A stretch of DNA of 11,872 nt, taken from Lentimicrobium sp. (GTDB taxonomy: Bacteria; Bacteroidota; Bacteroidia; Flavobacteriales; Flavobacteriaceae). Location: the NCBI GenBank assembly GCA_022758945.1, contig JAEMQE010000287.1, forward strand, positions 1-11,872. Reading direction: 5' to 3'. A program made the translations under genes and the position numbers. The notes under the pieces were generated by a model. That model was given only the letters and a program-made list of their open reading frames with translations, ran no database searches and was not told where the DNA came from. The first letter of the stretch is position 1, and the number at the start of each line of letters is the position of its first letter. This document shows positions 1-5,968 of the stretch, piece by piece.

Positions 1-210
1 ATAAAAAAGTTTTTTATTATAATCATTTCCTTTTTGGGGATAATGCATACTATTGCGGCACCACATCCTCCGAATCCAGGAGGTAAAAAACCGCCTCCGC
101 CTCCGGGATTACCTATTGATGATGGTATTTATATAGTGTTTATTTTAGCGTTATTGTATGGAATTTATATCGTTTACAACCATCAATTAAAGACAAAAAC
201 TCCAATTTAA
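1..210 (+). CDS. PID-CTERM-type small proline-rich secreted/membrane protein (5' end outside window)
   Basis: This is an open frame from the first base to a TAA stop at 208-210, 69 visible codons. It starts with Ile-Lys-Lys and a hydrophobic stretch (residues 4-14), followed by Thr-Ile-Ala-Ala, which looks like a signal peptide missing only its first codon or codons. The first in-frame ATG, at 43-45, lies inside that hydrophobic core and is an unlikely start. A proline/glycine segment follows (about 21-36, with five prolines at 31-35). Then come Leu-Pro-Ile-Asp-Asp-Gly (37-42), a hydrophobic helix (about 43-59) and a short basic tail. A PID motif, one membrane segment and a basic end match the PID-CTERM sorting-signal pattern that I know from short Bacteroidota proteins. 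The usual form is PIDGG, and here the fourth position is Asp. Function is unknown; anchoring or processing is inferred only from the architecture. Confidence 0.75.
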   Translation: MKKFFIIIISFLGIMHTIAAPHPPNPGGKKPPPPPGLPIDDGIYIVFILALLYGIYIVYNHQLKTKTPI

Positions 211-228
211 GTTGGAGTTTATTTTTTT
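197..228. terminator. Bidirectional rho-independent terminator between convergent genes
   Basis: A 9-bp perfect stem pairs 197-205 with 212-220 around a 6-nt loop at 206-211. On the plus strand a run of seven T follows (222-228). On the minus strand the stem is followed by five T. It therefore probably ends both the small PID-type gene and ribE. The stop codon of the small gene (208-210) lies in the hairpin loop, so the 5' arm is coding sequence. Confidence 0.75.
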
Positions 229-240
229 ATCAATCTTGTT

Positions 241-828
241 TTATTTATTGGAATATAGTTTTGAAATATACTTGCCAATTAAGTCAAATTCAAGATTTAC
301 TTTTGTGCCCACTTCAAAGGTCTTAAAATTTGTATGTTCATAAGTATATGGAATGATAGCGACACTAAATTCATTTTTTCTTGAATTTACTACAGTCAAA
401 CTCACTCCGTTTACTGTAATTGAACCTTTTTCGATAGTTATGTTTCCAATAGTTTCGTCATATTCAAAAGTGTAATACCAACTTCCGTTTGTTTCCATTG
501 CAACAATACAAGTCCCAACTTGATCAACATGACCTTGTACGATATGACCATCTAGTCGATCACCTAATTTCATCGCTCTTTCAAGATTGACACTATCGCC
601 AATTTTCAAATAGGCTAAATTTGTTTTTTTTATGGTTTCTCCAATAGCAGTTACGGTATAAATGGAATTTTTTATGGAAACTACCGTCATGCATATTCCA
701 TTATGGGCAACACTTTGGTCTATTTTGAGTTCATCTGTGATAGACGAAACAATTGTAATATGAACGTTATCCTTGTCTTTTTTTATTTCTTGGATTACAC
801 CAAGGGATTCTATAATTCCTGTAAACAT
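241..828 (-). CDS. ribE: Riboflavin synthase, alpha chain
   Basis: This enzyme catalyses the dismutation of two 6,7-dimethyl-8-ribityllumazine molecules into riboflavin and a pyrimidinedione, the last step of vitamin B2 synthesis, in the cytoplasm as a trimer. The 195-aa product has the family's usual length and its two tandem lumazine-binding repeats. The N-terminus is the hallmark MFTGIIE. Repeat 1 contains HNGICMTVV (42-50), whose Cys46 corresponds to the conserved Cys of this family, then NLAYLKIGDSVNLERAM (70-86). Between the repeats lies GDRLDGHIVQGHVD (89-102). Repeat 2 contains ITVNGVSLTVVN (137-148) and VNLEFDLIGKY (177-187). The start is fixed by the family N-terminus. The gene stands alone here, divergent from pdxA and convergent with the PID-type gene; other rib genes are not in the window. 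Symbols differ between species (ribE, ribC or ribB). Confidence 0.97.
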   Translation of the reverse strand: MFTGIIESLGVIQEIKKDKDNVHITIVSSITDELKIDQSVAHNGICMTVVSIKNSIYTVTAIGETIKKTNLAYLKIGDSVNLERAMKLGDRLDGHIVQGHVDQVGTCIVAMETNGSWYYTFEYDETIGNITIEKGSITVNGVSLTVVNSRKNEFSVAIIPYTYEHTNFKTFEVGTKVNLEFDLIGKYISKLYSNK

Positions 829-845
829 TTCTTATTTTATTTTAC

Positions 846-853
846 TAAATTTG
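846..853 (+). promoter_or_regulatory. Candidate -7 element of the pdxA promoter
   Basis: The bases TAAATTTG match the Bacteroidota TAnnTTTG consensus and lie 33 bases upstream of the pdxA ATG. A T-rich stretch at 828-830 could be a poor -33 element but is not a clear TTG. Any -33 contact would fall over the first codons of ribE. Expected transcription start is near 860, inside the opposing ribE -7 element. Confidence 0.55.
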
Positions 854-858
854 CACTT

Positions 859-866
859 CAAAATTA
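859..866 (-). promoter_or_regulatory. Candidate -7 element of the ribE promoter
   Basis: Read on the minus strand the bases are TAATTTTG, a full match to the Bacteroidota TAnnTTTG consensus. They lie 30 bases upstream of the ribE start codon. No good TTG-type -33 element is seen at the usual distance, so the call rests on the -7 match and position. Expected transcription start is around 852-853. Confidence 0.5.
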
Positions 867-886
867 GCAATAAATAACGTGATGTC

Positions 887-1936
887 ATGATAAAAAAAGC
901 AGAAAATATAATCGTCGGAATTTCAATTGGAGATTTAAACGGTATTGGAAGCGAAGTAATCCTAAAAACATTCGAAGATTCAAGAATGTTAGAATTATGT
1001 ACACCCGTAATTTTTGCCAATGTAAAAAGTCTTTCGTTTGTAAAAAAGACTTTCGAATCTACATCTATGCTTCACGGAATCGATCGATTGAACCAAATAG
1101 TTTTAGGTAAAATCAATGTTTTGAATGTTTGGCAAGAAGGGGTTGAAGTTAATTTTGGAGCAAATGACGAAAAAATTGGAAAATATGCCATCAAATCATT
1201 TGTTGCCGCGACCAAAGCTTTAAAGGAAGGCCTTATAGATGTATTGGTGACAGCTCCAATAAATAAATACAACATTCAATCGGATGAATTTAAATTCCCG
1301 GGACACACAGATTATTTAGACCAAGAGTTAGACGGAAACGCCTTAATGATGATGGTTCAGGACAATTTAAGAGTGGGATTGTTAACGGATCATATTCCAT
1401 TAAACGAGGTTGCATCTCATCTTACTGAAGAATTGATTATAAAAAAAATAGAAACAGTAAAACATTCTTTAATACAAGATTTTAGCATCAATAAACCAAA
1501 AATTGCCGTCTTGGGGTTAAATCCACATTGTGGTGATGGTGGAGTTATTGGTAAAGAAGATGACGAAATATTAAAACCAGCATTAAAAAAATTATTTGAA
1601 AAAGGAACGTTAGTATTTGGACCCTTTGCTGCCGATGGTTTTTTTGGAAGCAATCAATTTGAAAAATACGACGCTATTATTGCAGCTTACCACGATCAGG
1701 GATTAATTCCATTCAAAACATTGTCGTTTGGTAAAGGAGTAAATTATACGGCAGGCTTAGATAAAATTAGAACATCACCAGATCACGGCACTGCTTATGA
1801 TATAGCTGGAAAAGGAATTGCCGATTATAATTCATTCAAAGAAGCGGTTTATCTTGCTATTGATATCTATCATTCAAGAAATCAATATGCGGAAATCAGC
1901 CAAAAACCGCTAAAAACAAAAGAAAAACAGATATAA
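887..1936 (+). CDS. pdxA: 4-hydroxythreonine-4-phosphate dehydrogenase
   Basis: PdxA oxidises 4-phosphohydroxy-L-threonine with NAD(P)+ in the DXP-dependent route to pyridoxal 5'-phosphate. The intermediate decarboxylates and is used by PdxJ. The 349-aa length is close to the usual 330-350. Visible family motifs are ISIGDLNGIGSEV (12-24), TAPINK (122-127), PGHTDYL (138-144), LGLNPHCGDGG (209-219), AAYHDQGLIPFK (266-277) and IRTSPDHGTAYDIAGKG (294-310). His169, His214 and His269 line up with the three metal-binding histidines of E. coli PdxA (166, 211, 266). The ATG at 887 starts the family N-terminus; another ATG at 882 is out of frame. The gene diverges from ribE. An 84-bp gap holding a new promoter separates it from the DUF177 gene, and no terminator hairpin is visible after it. 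Confidence 0.97.
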   Translation: MIKKAENIIVGISIGDLNGIGSEVILKTFEDSRMLELCTPVIFANVKSLSFVKKTFESTSMLHGIDRLNQIVLGKINVLNVWQEGVEVNFGANDEKIGKYAIKSFVAATKALKEGLIDVLVTAPINKYNIQSDEFKFPGHTDYLDQELDGNALMMMVQDNLRVGLLTDHIPLNEVASHLTEELIIKKIETVKHSLIQDFSINKPKIAVLGLNPHCGDGGVIGKEDDEILKPALKKLFEKGTLVFGPFAADGFFGSNQFEKYDAIIAAYHDQGLIPFKTLSFGKGVNYTAGLDKIRTSPDHGTAYDIAGKGIADYNSFKEAVYLAIDIYHSRNQYAEISQKPLKTKEKQI

Positions 1937-1979
1937 ACAAAAAAAGATAAATAACATTATTAGATTTCCAATAATTTTA

Positions 1980-1987
1980 TATCTTTG
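1980..1987 (+). promoter_or_regulatory. -7 element of the DUF177-rpmF promoter
   Basis: TATCTTTG followed by CAC is one of the best forms of the Bacteroidota TAnnTTTG element. Transcription would start around 1993-1995, giving a leader of about 27 nt before the ATG at 2021. No clear TTG-type -33 element is seen. The site decides the start of the next gene: an in-frame TTG at 1985-1987 lies inside this element and so would not be in the mRNA. Confidence 0.7.
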
Positions 1988-2020
1988 CACTCCCGAAGTT
2001 TAGGGCAAATTGTTGTTGAA

Positions 2021-2572
2021 ATGAACAAGAAGAAAGAATATTTAATTCCTTTTACAGGATTAAAGATAGGAAAACATCATTTTGAATATCAAATAAGTAA
2101 TGCGTTCTTTGAAATCTTTGATTATCACGAATTTAATAATTCAGATATCAAAGTAAATGTAGTTTTAGAGAAAAAAAGCACCATAATGGAGTTGGCTTTC
2201 AAACATATAGGAACAGTTAATGTGCCTTGTGATATGACAAACGAAGAATTTGATTTGCCAATAAAAGGTAAGATGAAATTAATAGTGCGTTTTGGAGATG
2301 CTTTTAATAATGACAATGAAGAATTGCTCATTTTGCCACATGGAGAGTTTCAAATAGATATTGCACAATATATATATGAGATGATTGTGCTTTCAGTTCC
2401 TCTAAGACGAATTCATCCAGGAATTAAAGATGGAAGTTTAAACACAGAAGCCTTGAAAAAACTGAAAGAGTTGACAATTAAAAAACTAAAAAAAGAGCAT
2501 AAACAAGAACAAAAAGAAGAAAATATTGACCCGCGATGGGACAAATTAAAGCAACTATTAACGGATAAATAA
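2021..2572 (+). CDS. DUF177/YceD family protein
   Basis: The product is a 183-aa cytoplasmic protein of the DUF177 (YceD) family, typically encoded just before rpmF. In E. coli and in plants, members have been linked to 23S rRNA accumulation or processing; that role is transferred here by family and context only. Supporting features are the N-terminus YLIPFTGLKIGKHHFEYQI (7-25), VPCDMTNEEFDLPI (68-81), the segment GEFQIDIAQYIYEMIVLSVP (108-127), and DPRWDKLKQLL (170-180) after a lysine-rich linker (144-168). Many family members have a CxxC pair at the CDMT position; here only the first Cys (70) remains. I chose ATG 2021 because the longer frame from TTG 1985 overlaps the promoter and adds residues unlike the family. 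rpmF begins 9 bases after the stop, so the two are almost certainly co-transcribed. Confidence 0.9.
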   Translation: MNKKKEYLIPFTGLKIGKHHFEYQISNAFFEIFDYHEFNNSDIKVNVVLEKKSTIMELAFKHIGTVNVPCDMTNEEFDLPIKGKMKLIVRFGDAFNNDNEELLILPHGEFQIDIAQYIYEMIVLSVPLRRIHPGIKDGSLNTEALKKLKELTIKKLKKEHKQEQKEENIDPRWDKLKQLLTDK

Positions 2573-2581
2573 TATAGTAAA

Positions 2582-2776
2582 ATGGCACATCCTAAGAGAA
2601 AAATCTCCAAAACAAGAAGAGATAAGAGAAGAACACATTACAAAGCTACTGTAGCACAAATCGCTACTTGCCCAATTACTGGCGAAGCGCATTTATATCA
2701 CAGAGCCTACTGGCATGAAGGAAAAATGTATTACAGAGGGCAAGTTGTTATAGATAAATCTGTAGCTGTTGCTTAA
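2582..2776 (+). CDS. rpmF: 50S ribosomal protein bL32
   Basis: bL32 is a small basic protein of the large ribosomal subunit. The 64-aa product begins AHPKRKISKTRRDKRRTHYK (2-21), the typical Bacteroidota N-terminus, and continues with CPITGEAHLYHRAYWHEGKMYY (30-51, cited as motif positions). Zinc-binding L32 proteins carry four cysteines in this region, whereas only Cys30 is present here. This is the zinc-independent form, normal for this phylum. The gene is the second of a two-gene unit with DUF177 and is followed by a strong terminator, so it is separated from the fatty-acid genes downstream. Confidence 0.98.
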   Translation: MAHPKRKISKTRRDKRRTHYKATVAQIATCPITGEAHLYHRAYWHEGKMYYRGQVVIDKSVAVA

Positions 2777-2798
2777 TACATTTTTGTAAATGATATTT

Positions 2799-2825
2799 AA
2801 ACTCTCACATAGTGAGAGTTTTTTT
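2799..2825 (+). terminator. Rho-independent terminator after rpmF
   Basis: A 10-bp stem pairs 2799-2808 with 2812-2821 around a three-base loop (2809-2811). The stem core is ACTCTCAC/GTGAGAGT. A run of seven T (2819-2825) follows, partly in the stem. It lies 22 bases after the rpmF stop and should end the DUF177-rpmF transcript. Confidence 0.85.
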
Positions 2826-2887
2826 GTTGTTTATAATTTTCATCAAATAAGAACTACTAAAACGATAAGGATTAGATTTTTTTTTTG

Positions 2888-2895
2888 TAATTTTC
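2888..2895 (+). promoter_or_regulatory. Weak candidate -7 element for fabH-accB-accC
   Basis: TAATTTTC matches seven of eight bases of an idealised TAnnTTTG element, with C at the last position, and follows a T-rich tract. The fabH block needs its own promoter because a terminator precedes it. No better match and no clear -33 element are seen in 2826-2950, so this is tentative. Confidence 0.25.
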
Positions 2896-2950
2896 GAGTC
2901 CTTTAGAAATTTTTCAAATGGCAGCATTTGGCTAGAAATAACAGATTAGA

Positions 2951-3949
2951 ATGAATAAAATCACAGCCGCAATCACAGCTGTTGGAGCTTATGTTCCAGA
3001 CTATGTGCTTACAAACAAAATTCTTGAAACATTGGTTGACACAAATGACGAGTGGATAACTTCAAGAACTGGAATCAAAGAAAGGAGAATTCTAAAAGAT
3101 GACACTAAAGGAACATCTTTTTTAGCTATAAAAGCTGCGCTTGACTTAATAAAAAAAGCGAATATAGACCCACTAGAAATAGATTTGTTGCTTATGGCAA
3201 CCGCAACTGCAGATATGCCAGTAGCATCTACAGGCGCTTATGTTGCAACAGAAATTGGAGCAACAAATGCTTTTGCTTATGACTTACAATCAGCTTGTTC
3301 TAGTTTTTTGTTTGGAATGTCAACCGCTGCAGCTTATATAGAATCGGGTAGATATAAAAAAGTATTATTGATTGGAGCCGACAAAATGTCCTCTATTGTT
3401 GATTATACAGATAGAGCAACTTGTATTATTTTTGGAGATGGTGCCGGTGCCGTATTATTCGAACCCAATTATGAAGGATTAGGTTTGCAAGACGAATTTT
3501 TAAGAACAGATGGAGATGGACGAGATTTCTTGAAAATGACAGCGGGAGGTTCGCTTTTTCCAGCTTCAGAACAAACAATTATGGATAATCAACATAGTAT
3601 TATACAAGATGGTAAAACAGTTTTTAAATATGCGGTAACCTATATGGCAGATGCTTGTGAGCAAATTATGACAAGAAATAATTTGACCAATGAAGATGTA
3701 GCGTGGTTGGTACCACACCAAGCCAATAAAAGAATCATTGATGCAACGGCTAGCAGAATGAATTTAGAAGATTCAAAAGTGTTAATGAACATAGAAAGAT
3801 ACGGAAATACAACTTCTGCGACTTTACCTTTAGTTCTTAGTGATTTTGAACATTTATTTAAAAAAGGGGATACAATTATATTTGCCGCTTTTGGAGGCGG
3901 ATTCTCTTGGGGATCTATTTACCTAAAATGGGCTTACGATAAAAAATAA
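2951..3949 (+). CDS. fabH: 3-oxoacyl-[acyl-carrier-protein] synthase III (KAS III)
   Basis: FabH condenses an acyl-CoA primer (acetyl- or branched-chain acyl-CoA) with malonyl-ACP to begin type II fatty acid synthesis in the cytoplasm. The 332-aa product has the usual length. It shows the N-terminal TNDEWITSRTGIKERR (31-46), the nucleophile in LQSACSSFL (Cys116), the histidine in LVPHQANKRI (His256) and the asparagine in ERYGNTTSA (Asn286), which together form the Cys-His-Asn triad of KAS III. GDGAGAVLF (162-170) and the C-terminal FGGGFSWGSIYLKW (314-327) are also typical. Branched-chain primer use would be expected for a flavobacterium rich in iso-fatty acids, but the sequence alone does not show it. 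accB follows after 23 bases and accC after that, so primer condensation and malonyl-CoA supply are likely co-expressed. Confidence 0.97.
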   Translation: MNKITAAITAVGAYVPDYVLTNKILETLVDTNDEWITSRTGIKERRILKDDTKGTSFLAIKAALDLIKKANIDPLEIDLLLMATATADMPVASTGAYVATEIGATNAFAYDLQSACSSFLFGMSTAAAYIESGRYKKVLLIGADKMSSIVDYTDRATCIIFGDGAGAVLFEPNYEGLGLQDEFLRTDGDGRDFLKMTAGGSLFPASEQTIMDNQHSIIQDGKTVFKYAVTYMADACEQIMTRNNLTNEDVAWLVPHQANKRIIDATASRMNLEDSKVLMNIERYGNTTSATLPLVLSDFEHLFKKGDTIIFAAFGGGFSWGSIYLKWAYDKK

Positions 3950-3972
3950 ATTATAACTAAAAACAAATAATT

Positions 3973-4449
3973 ATGGATTTAAAAGAAATTCAAAATCTAA
4001 TCAAATTTGTAGCAAATTCAGGGGTTGCTGAAGTTAAATTAGAGATGGATGATGTAAAAATCACCATTAGAACAACTTTAGAGGGGAATGTATCTGAAGC
4101 TACCTATGTTCAAATGCCAGCTCAGACAGCTCTTCAGCAAGCGGTAGCTCCTCAACAAATTGCTCCAGTAGCTGTAACTCCAGCAACTCCAGCAGCAGAA
4201 AATTCTCATTACATCACTATTAAATCTCCAATTATTGGAACTTTTTATAGAAAACCATCACCAGATAAACCTGTGTTTGTTGAAGTAGGAAGTACAATTG
4301 CTAAAGGAAATGTACTTTGTGTTATTGAAGCAATGAAATTATTTAATGAAATTGAATCTGAGGTTTCTGGTAAAATTGTTAAAATTTTAGTTGATGATAT
4401 GTCGCCGGTAGAATACGACCAACCTTTGTTCTTGGTAGATCCATCATAA
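3973..4449 (+). CDS. accB: Acetyl-CoA carboxylase biotin carboxyl carrier protein
   Basis: AccB (BCCP) carries the biotin that AccC carboxylates and that the AccAD carboxyltransferase uses to make malonyl-CoA. The 158-aa product begins with the N-terminal helix MDLKEIQNLIKF. An Ala/Pro/Gln-rich flexible linker (about 47-76) follows, then the biotinyl domain. SPIIGTFYRKPSPD (85-98) is the BCCP thumb-containing region, which separates it from other biotin or lipoyl domains. VIEAMKLFNEIES (117-129) carries the biotinylated Lys122. No accA or accD is present in the window. The gene lies between fabH and accC; the 97-bp gap to accC is AT-rich with a short tandem repeat. Confidence 0.97.
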   Translation: MDLKEIQNLIKFVANSGVAEVKLEMDDVKITIRTTLEGNVSEATYVQMPAQTALQQAVAPQQIAPVAVTPATPAAENSHYITIKSPIIGTFYRKPSPDKPVFVEVGSTIAKGNVLCVIEAMKLFNEIESEVSGKIVKILVDDMSPVEYDQPLFLVDPS

Positions 4450-4450
4450 G

Positions 4451-4471
4451 AAATTATAAATTATAAATTAT
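4451..4471. repeat. Three tandem copies of a 7-bp AT-only unit
   Basis: The unit AAATTAT occurs three times in succession at 4451-4457, 4458-4464 and 4465-4471, starting one base after the accB stop. A short inverted repeat follows: AATGAT at 4480-4485, a five-base loop, and ATCATT at 4491-4496. It has no T-tract typical of a terminator. The 97-bp gap is the only sizeable one within the fabH-accB-accC block. Role unknown. Confidence 0.85.
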
Positions 4472-4546
4472 AATTTTTGAATGATGACTTATCATTATTT
4501 GAAATAATTTAAAATTTAAAATTCAACATTTAAAATCTCAAAAAAG

Positions 4547-5893
4547 ATGTTTAAAAAAATATTAATTGCAAATAGAGGAGAAATTGCGCTTCGTATCATT
4601 AGAACGTGCAAAGAAATGGGCATCAAAACGGTAGCAGTTTATTCTACTGCCGATGCCGAAAGCTTACACGTAAAATTTGCCGATGAAGCAGTTTGTATAG
4701 GCCCGCCTCCAAGCAACTTGTCCTACTTAAAAATGTCAAGTATTATTGCTGCTGCCGAAATTACTAATGCTGATGCAATACATCCAGGATATGGATTTTT
4801 ATCCGAAAATTCAAAATTTTCAAAAATATGTCAAGAACATAACGTTAAATTTATAGGTGCATCACCTGAAATGATTGACAGAATGGGTGATAAAGCTTCG
4901 GCCAAAGCCACTATGAAAGCAGCAGGAGTTCCTTGTGTTCCGGGTTCTGAAGGACTTTTAGAATCTTTTGAACAAGCGCAAGAACTTTCAAGAAAAATGG
5001 GATATCCTGTAATGCTAAAAGCAACTGCTGGAGGTGGAGGAAAAGGAATGCGTGCCGTTTGGAAAGATGAGGAGTTGCTAAAAGCTTGGGAAAGTGCTCG
5101 TCAAGAATCAGCTGCAGCTTTCGGAAATGACGGAATGTATTTAGAGAAACTTATTGAAGAACCAAGACATATTGAAATCCAAATTGTGGGCGATTCTTAT
5201 GGAAAAGCTTGTCATCTTTCAGAAAGAGATTGTTCTGTACAAAGACGTCATCAAAAGCTTACCGAAGAAACTCCTTCACCATTTATGACCGATGACTTAC
5301 GTAAAAAAATGGGTGCAGCAGCAGTAAAAGCTGCGGAATTCATCAAGTATGAAGGTGCAGGAACAGTAGAATTTTTGGTAGATAAGCACCGAAATTTCTA
5401 TTTTATGGAAATGAATACCCGAATTCAAGTGGAACACCCCATTACGGAACAAGTTATTGATTATGATCTAATTCGCGAGCAAATTATGGTTGCTGCAGGC
5501 ATTCCAATTTCTGGTAAAAATTATTTGCCACAATTACACGCTATCGAATGTCGTATCAATGCCGAAGATCCTTATAATGATTTCAGACCATCACCAGGAA
5601 AAATAACGACTCTTCATATGCCTGGAGGTCACGGAGTTCGTTTAGATACTCACGTATATTCAGGTTATACCATTCCGCCAAATTACGATTCTATGATTGC
5701 AAAATTAATCACAACGGCTCAAACCCGTGAAGAGGCAATTAGCAAAATGAGAAGAGCTTTGGATGAATTTGTAATTGAAGGAATAAAAACTACCATTCCA
5801 TTTCACAGACAATTAATGGATGATCCAAGATATATTGCCGGAGATTATACAACAGCTTTTATGGATACTTTTAAAATGAATGATCCGGAATAA
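4547..5893 (+). CDS. accC: Acetyl-CoA carboxylase biotin carboxylase subunit
   Basis: AccC uses ATP and bicarbonate to carboxylate the biotin on AccB, the first half-reaction of acetyl-CoA carboxylase. The 448-aa product matches the stand-alone biotin carboxylase length. The N-terminal domain starts KKILIANRGEIALRIIRTC (3-21). The ATP-grasp region follows, with Lys116 and Lys158, the glycine loop AGGGGKGMR (161-169), EPRHIEIQIVGD (205-216, His208) and CSVQRRHQKLTEE (229-241, Lys237). FMEMNTRIQVEHPITE (286-301) contains metal ligand Glu288 and catalytic Arg292. The C-terminal biotin carboxylase domain includes ECRINAEDP (334-342) and FRPSPGKI (346-353). It lacks the biotin carrier and transferase domains of pyruvate or propionyl-CoA carboxylases, and the adjacent accB supports its role in fatty acid synthesis. 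A terminator follows closely. Confidence 0.97.
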   Translation: MFKKILIANRGEIALRIIRTCKEMGIKTVAVYSTADAESLHVKFADEAVCIGPPPSNLSYLKMSSIIAAAEITNADAIHPGYGFLSENSKFSKICQEHNVKFIGASPEMIDRMGDKASAKATMKAAGVPCVPGSEGLLESFEQAQELSRKMGYPVMLKATAGGGGKGMRAVWKDEELLKAWESARQESAAAFGNDGMYLEKLIEEPRHIEIQIVGDSYGKACHLSERDCSVQRRHQKLTEETPSPFMTDDLRKKMGAAAVKAAEFIKYEGAGTVEFLVDKHRNFYFMEMNTRIQVEHPITEQVIDYDLIREQIMVAAGIPISGKNYLPQLHAIECRINAEDPYNDFRPSPGKITTLHMPGGHGVRLDTHVYSGYTIPPNYDSMIAKLITTAQTREEAISKMRRALDEFVIEGIKTTIPFHRQLMDDPRYIAGDYTTAFMDTFKMNDPE

Positions 5894-5911
5894 AGCTTGA
5901 TTTATATTTAT

Positions 5912-5946
5912 AAAAAACCCCATTTTTTTTGAAAATGGGGTTTTTT
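5912..5946. terminator. Strong bidirectional terminator between accC and the S9 peptidase gene
   Basis: A 15-bp perfect stem pairs 5912-5926 with 5932-5946 around the loop 5927-5931. Its CCCC/GGGG core is flanked by A and T runs, so each strand ends in a U-tract of six. The accC stop is at 5891-5893 and the convergent peptidase stop is at 5969-5971, so one hairpin serves both genes. Confidence 0.9.
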
Positions 5947-5968
5947 GTTTTTAAAAAGTAGCAACCTA

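Noticed and set aside
1985..2020. N-terminal extension of the DUF177 gene from a TTG codon
   Set aside because: The TTG is inside the TATCTTTG promoter element, and the extra 12 residues do not resemble the family.
4480..4496. Possible terminator between accB and accC
   Set aside because: The inverted repeat is only 6 bp, AT-rich and lacks a following T-tract, so accB and accC probably share a transcript.
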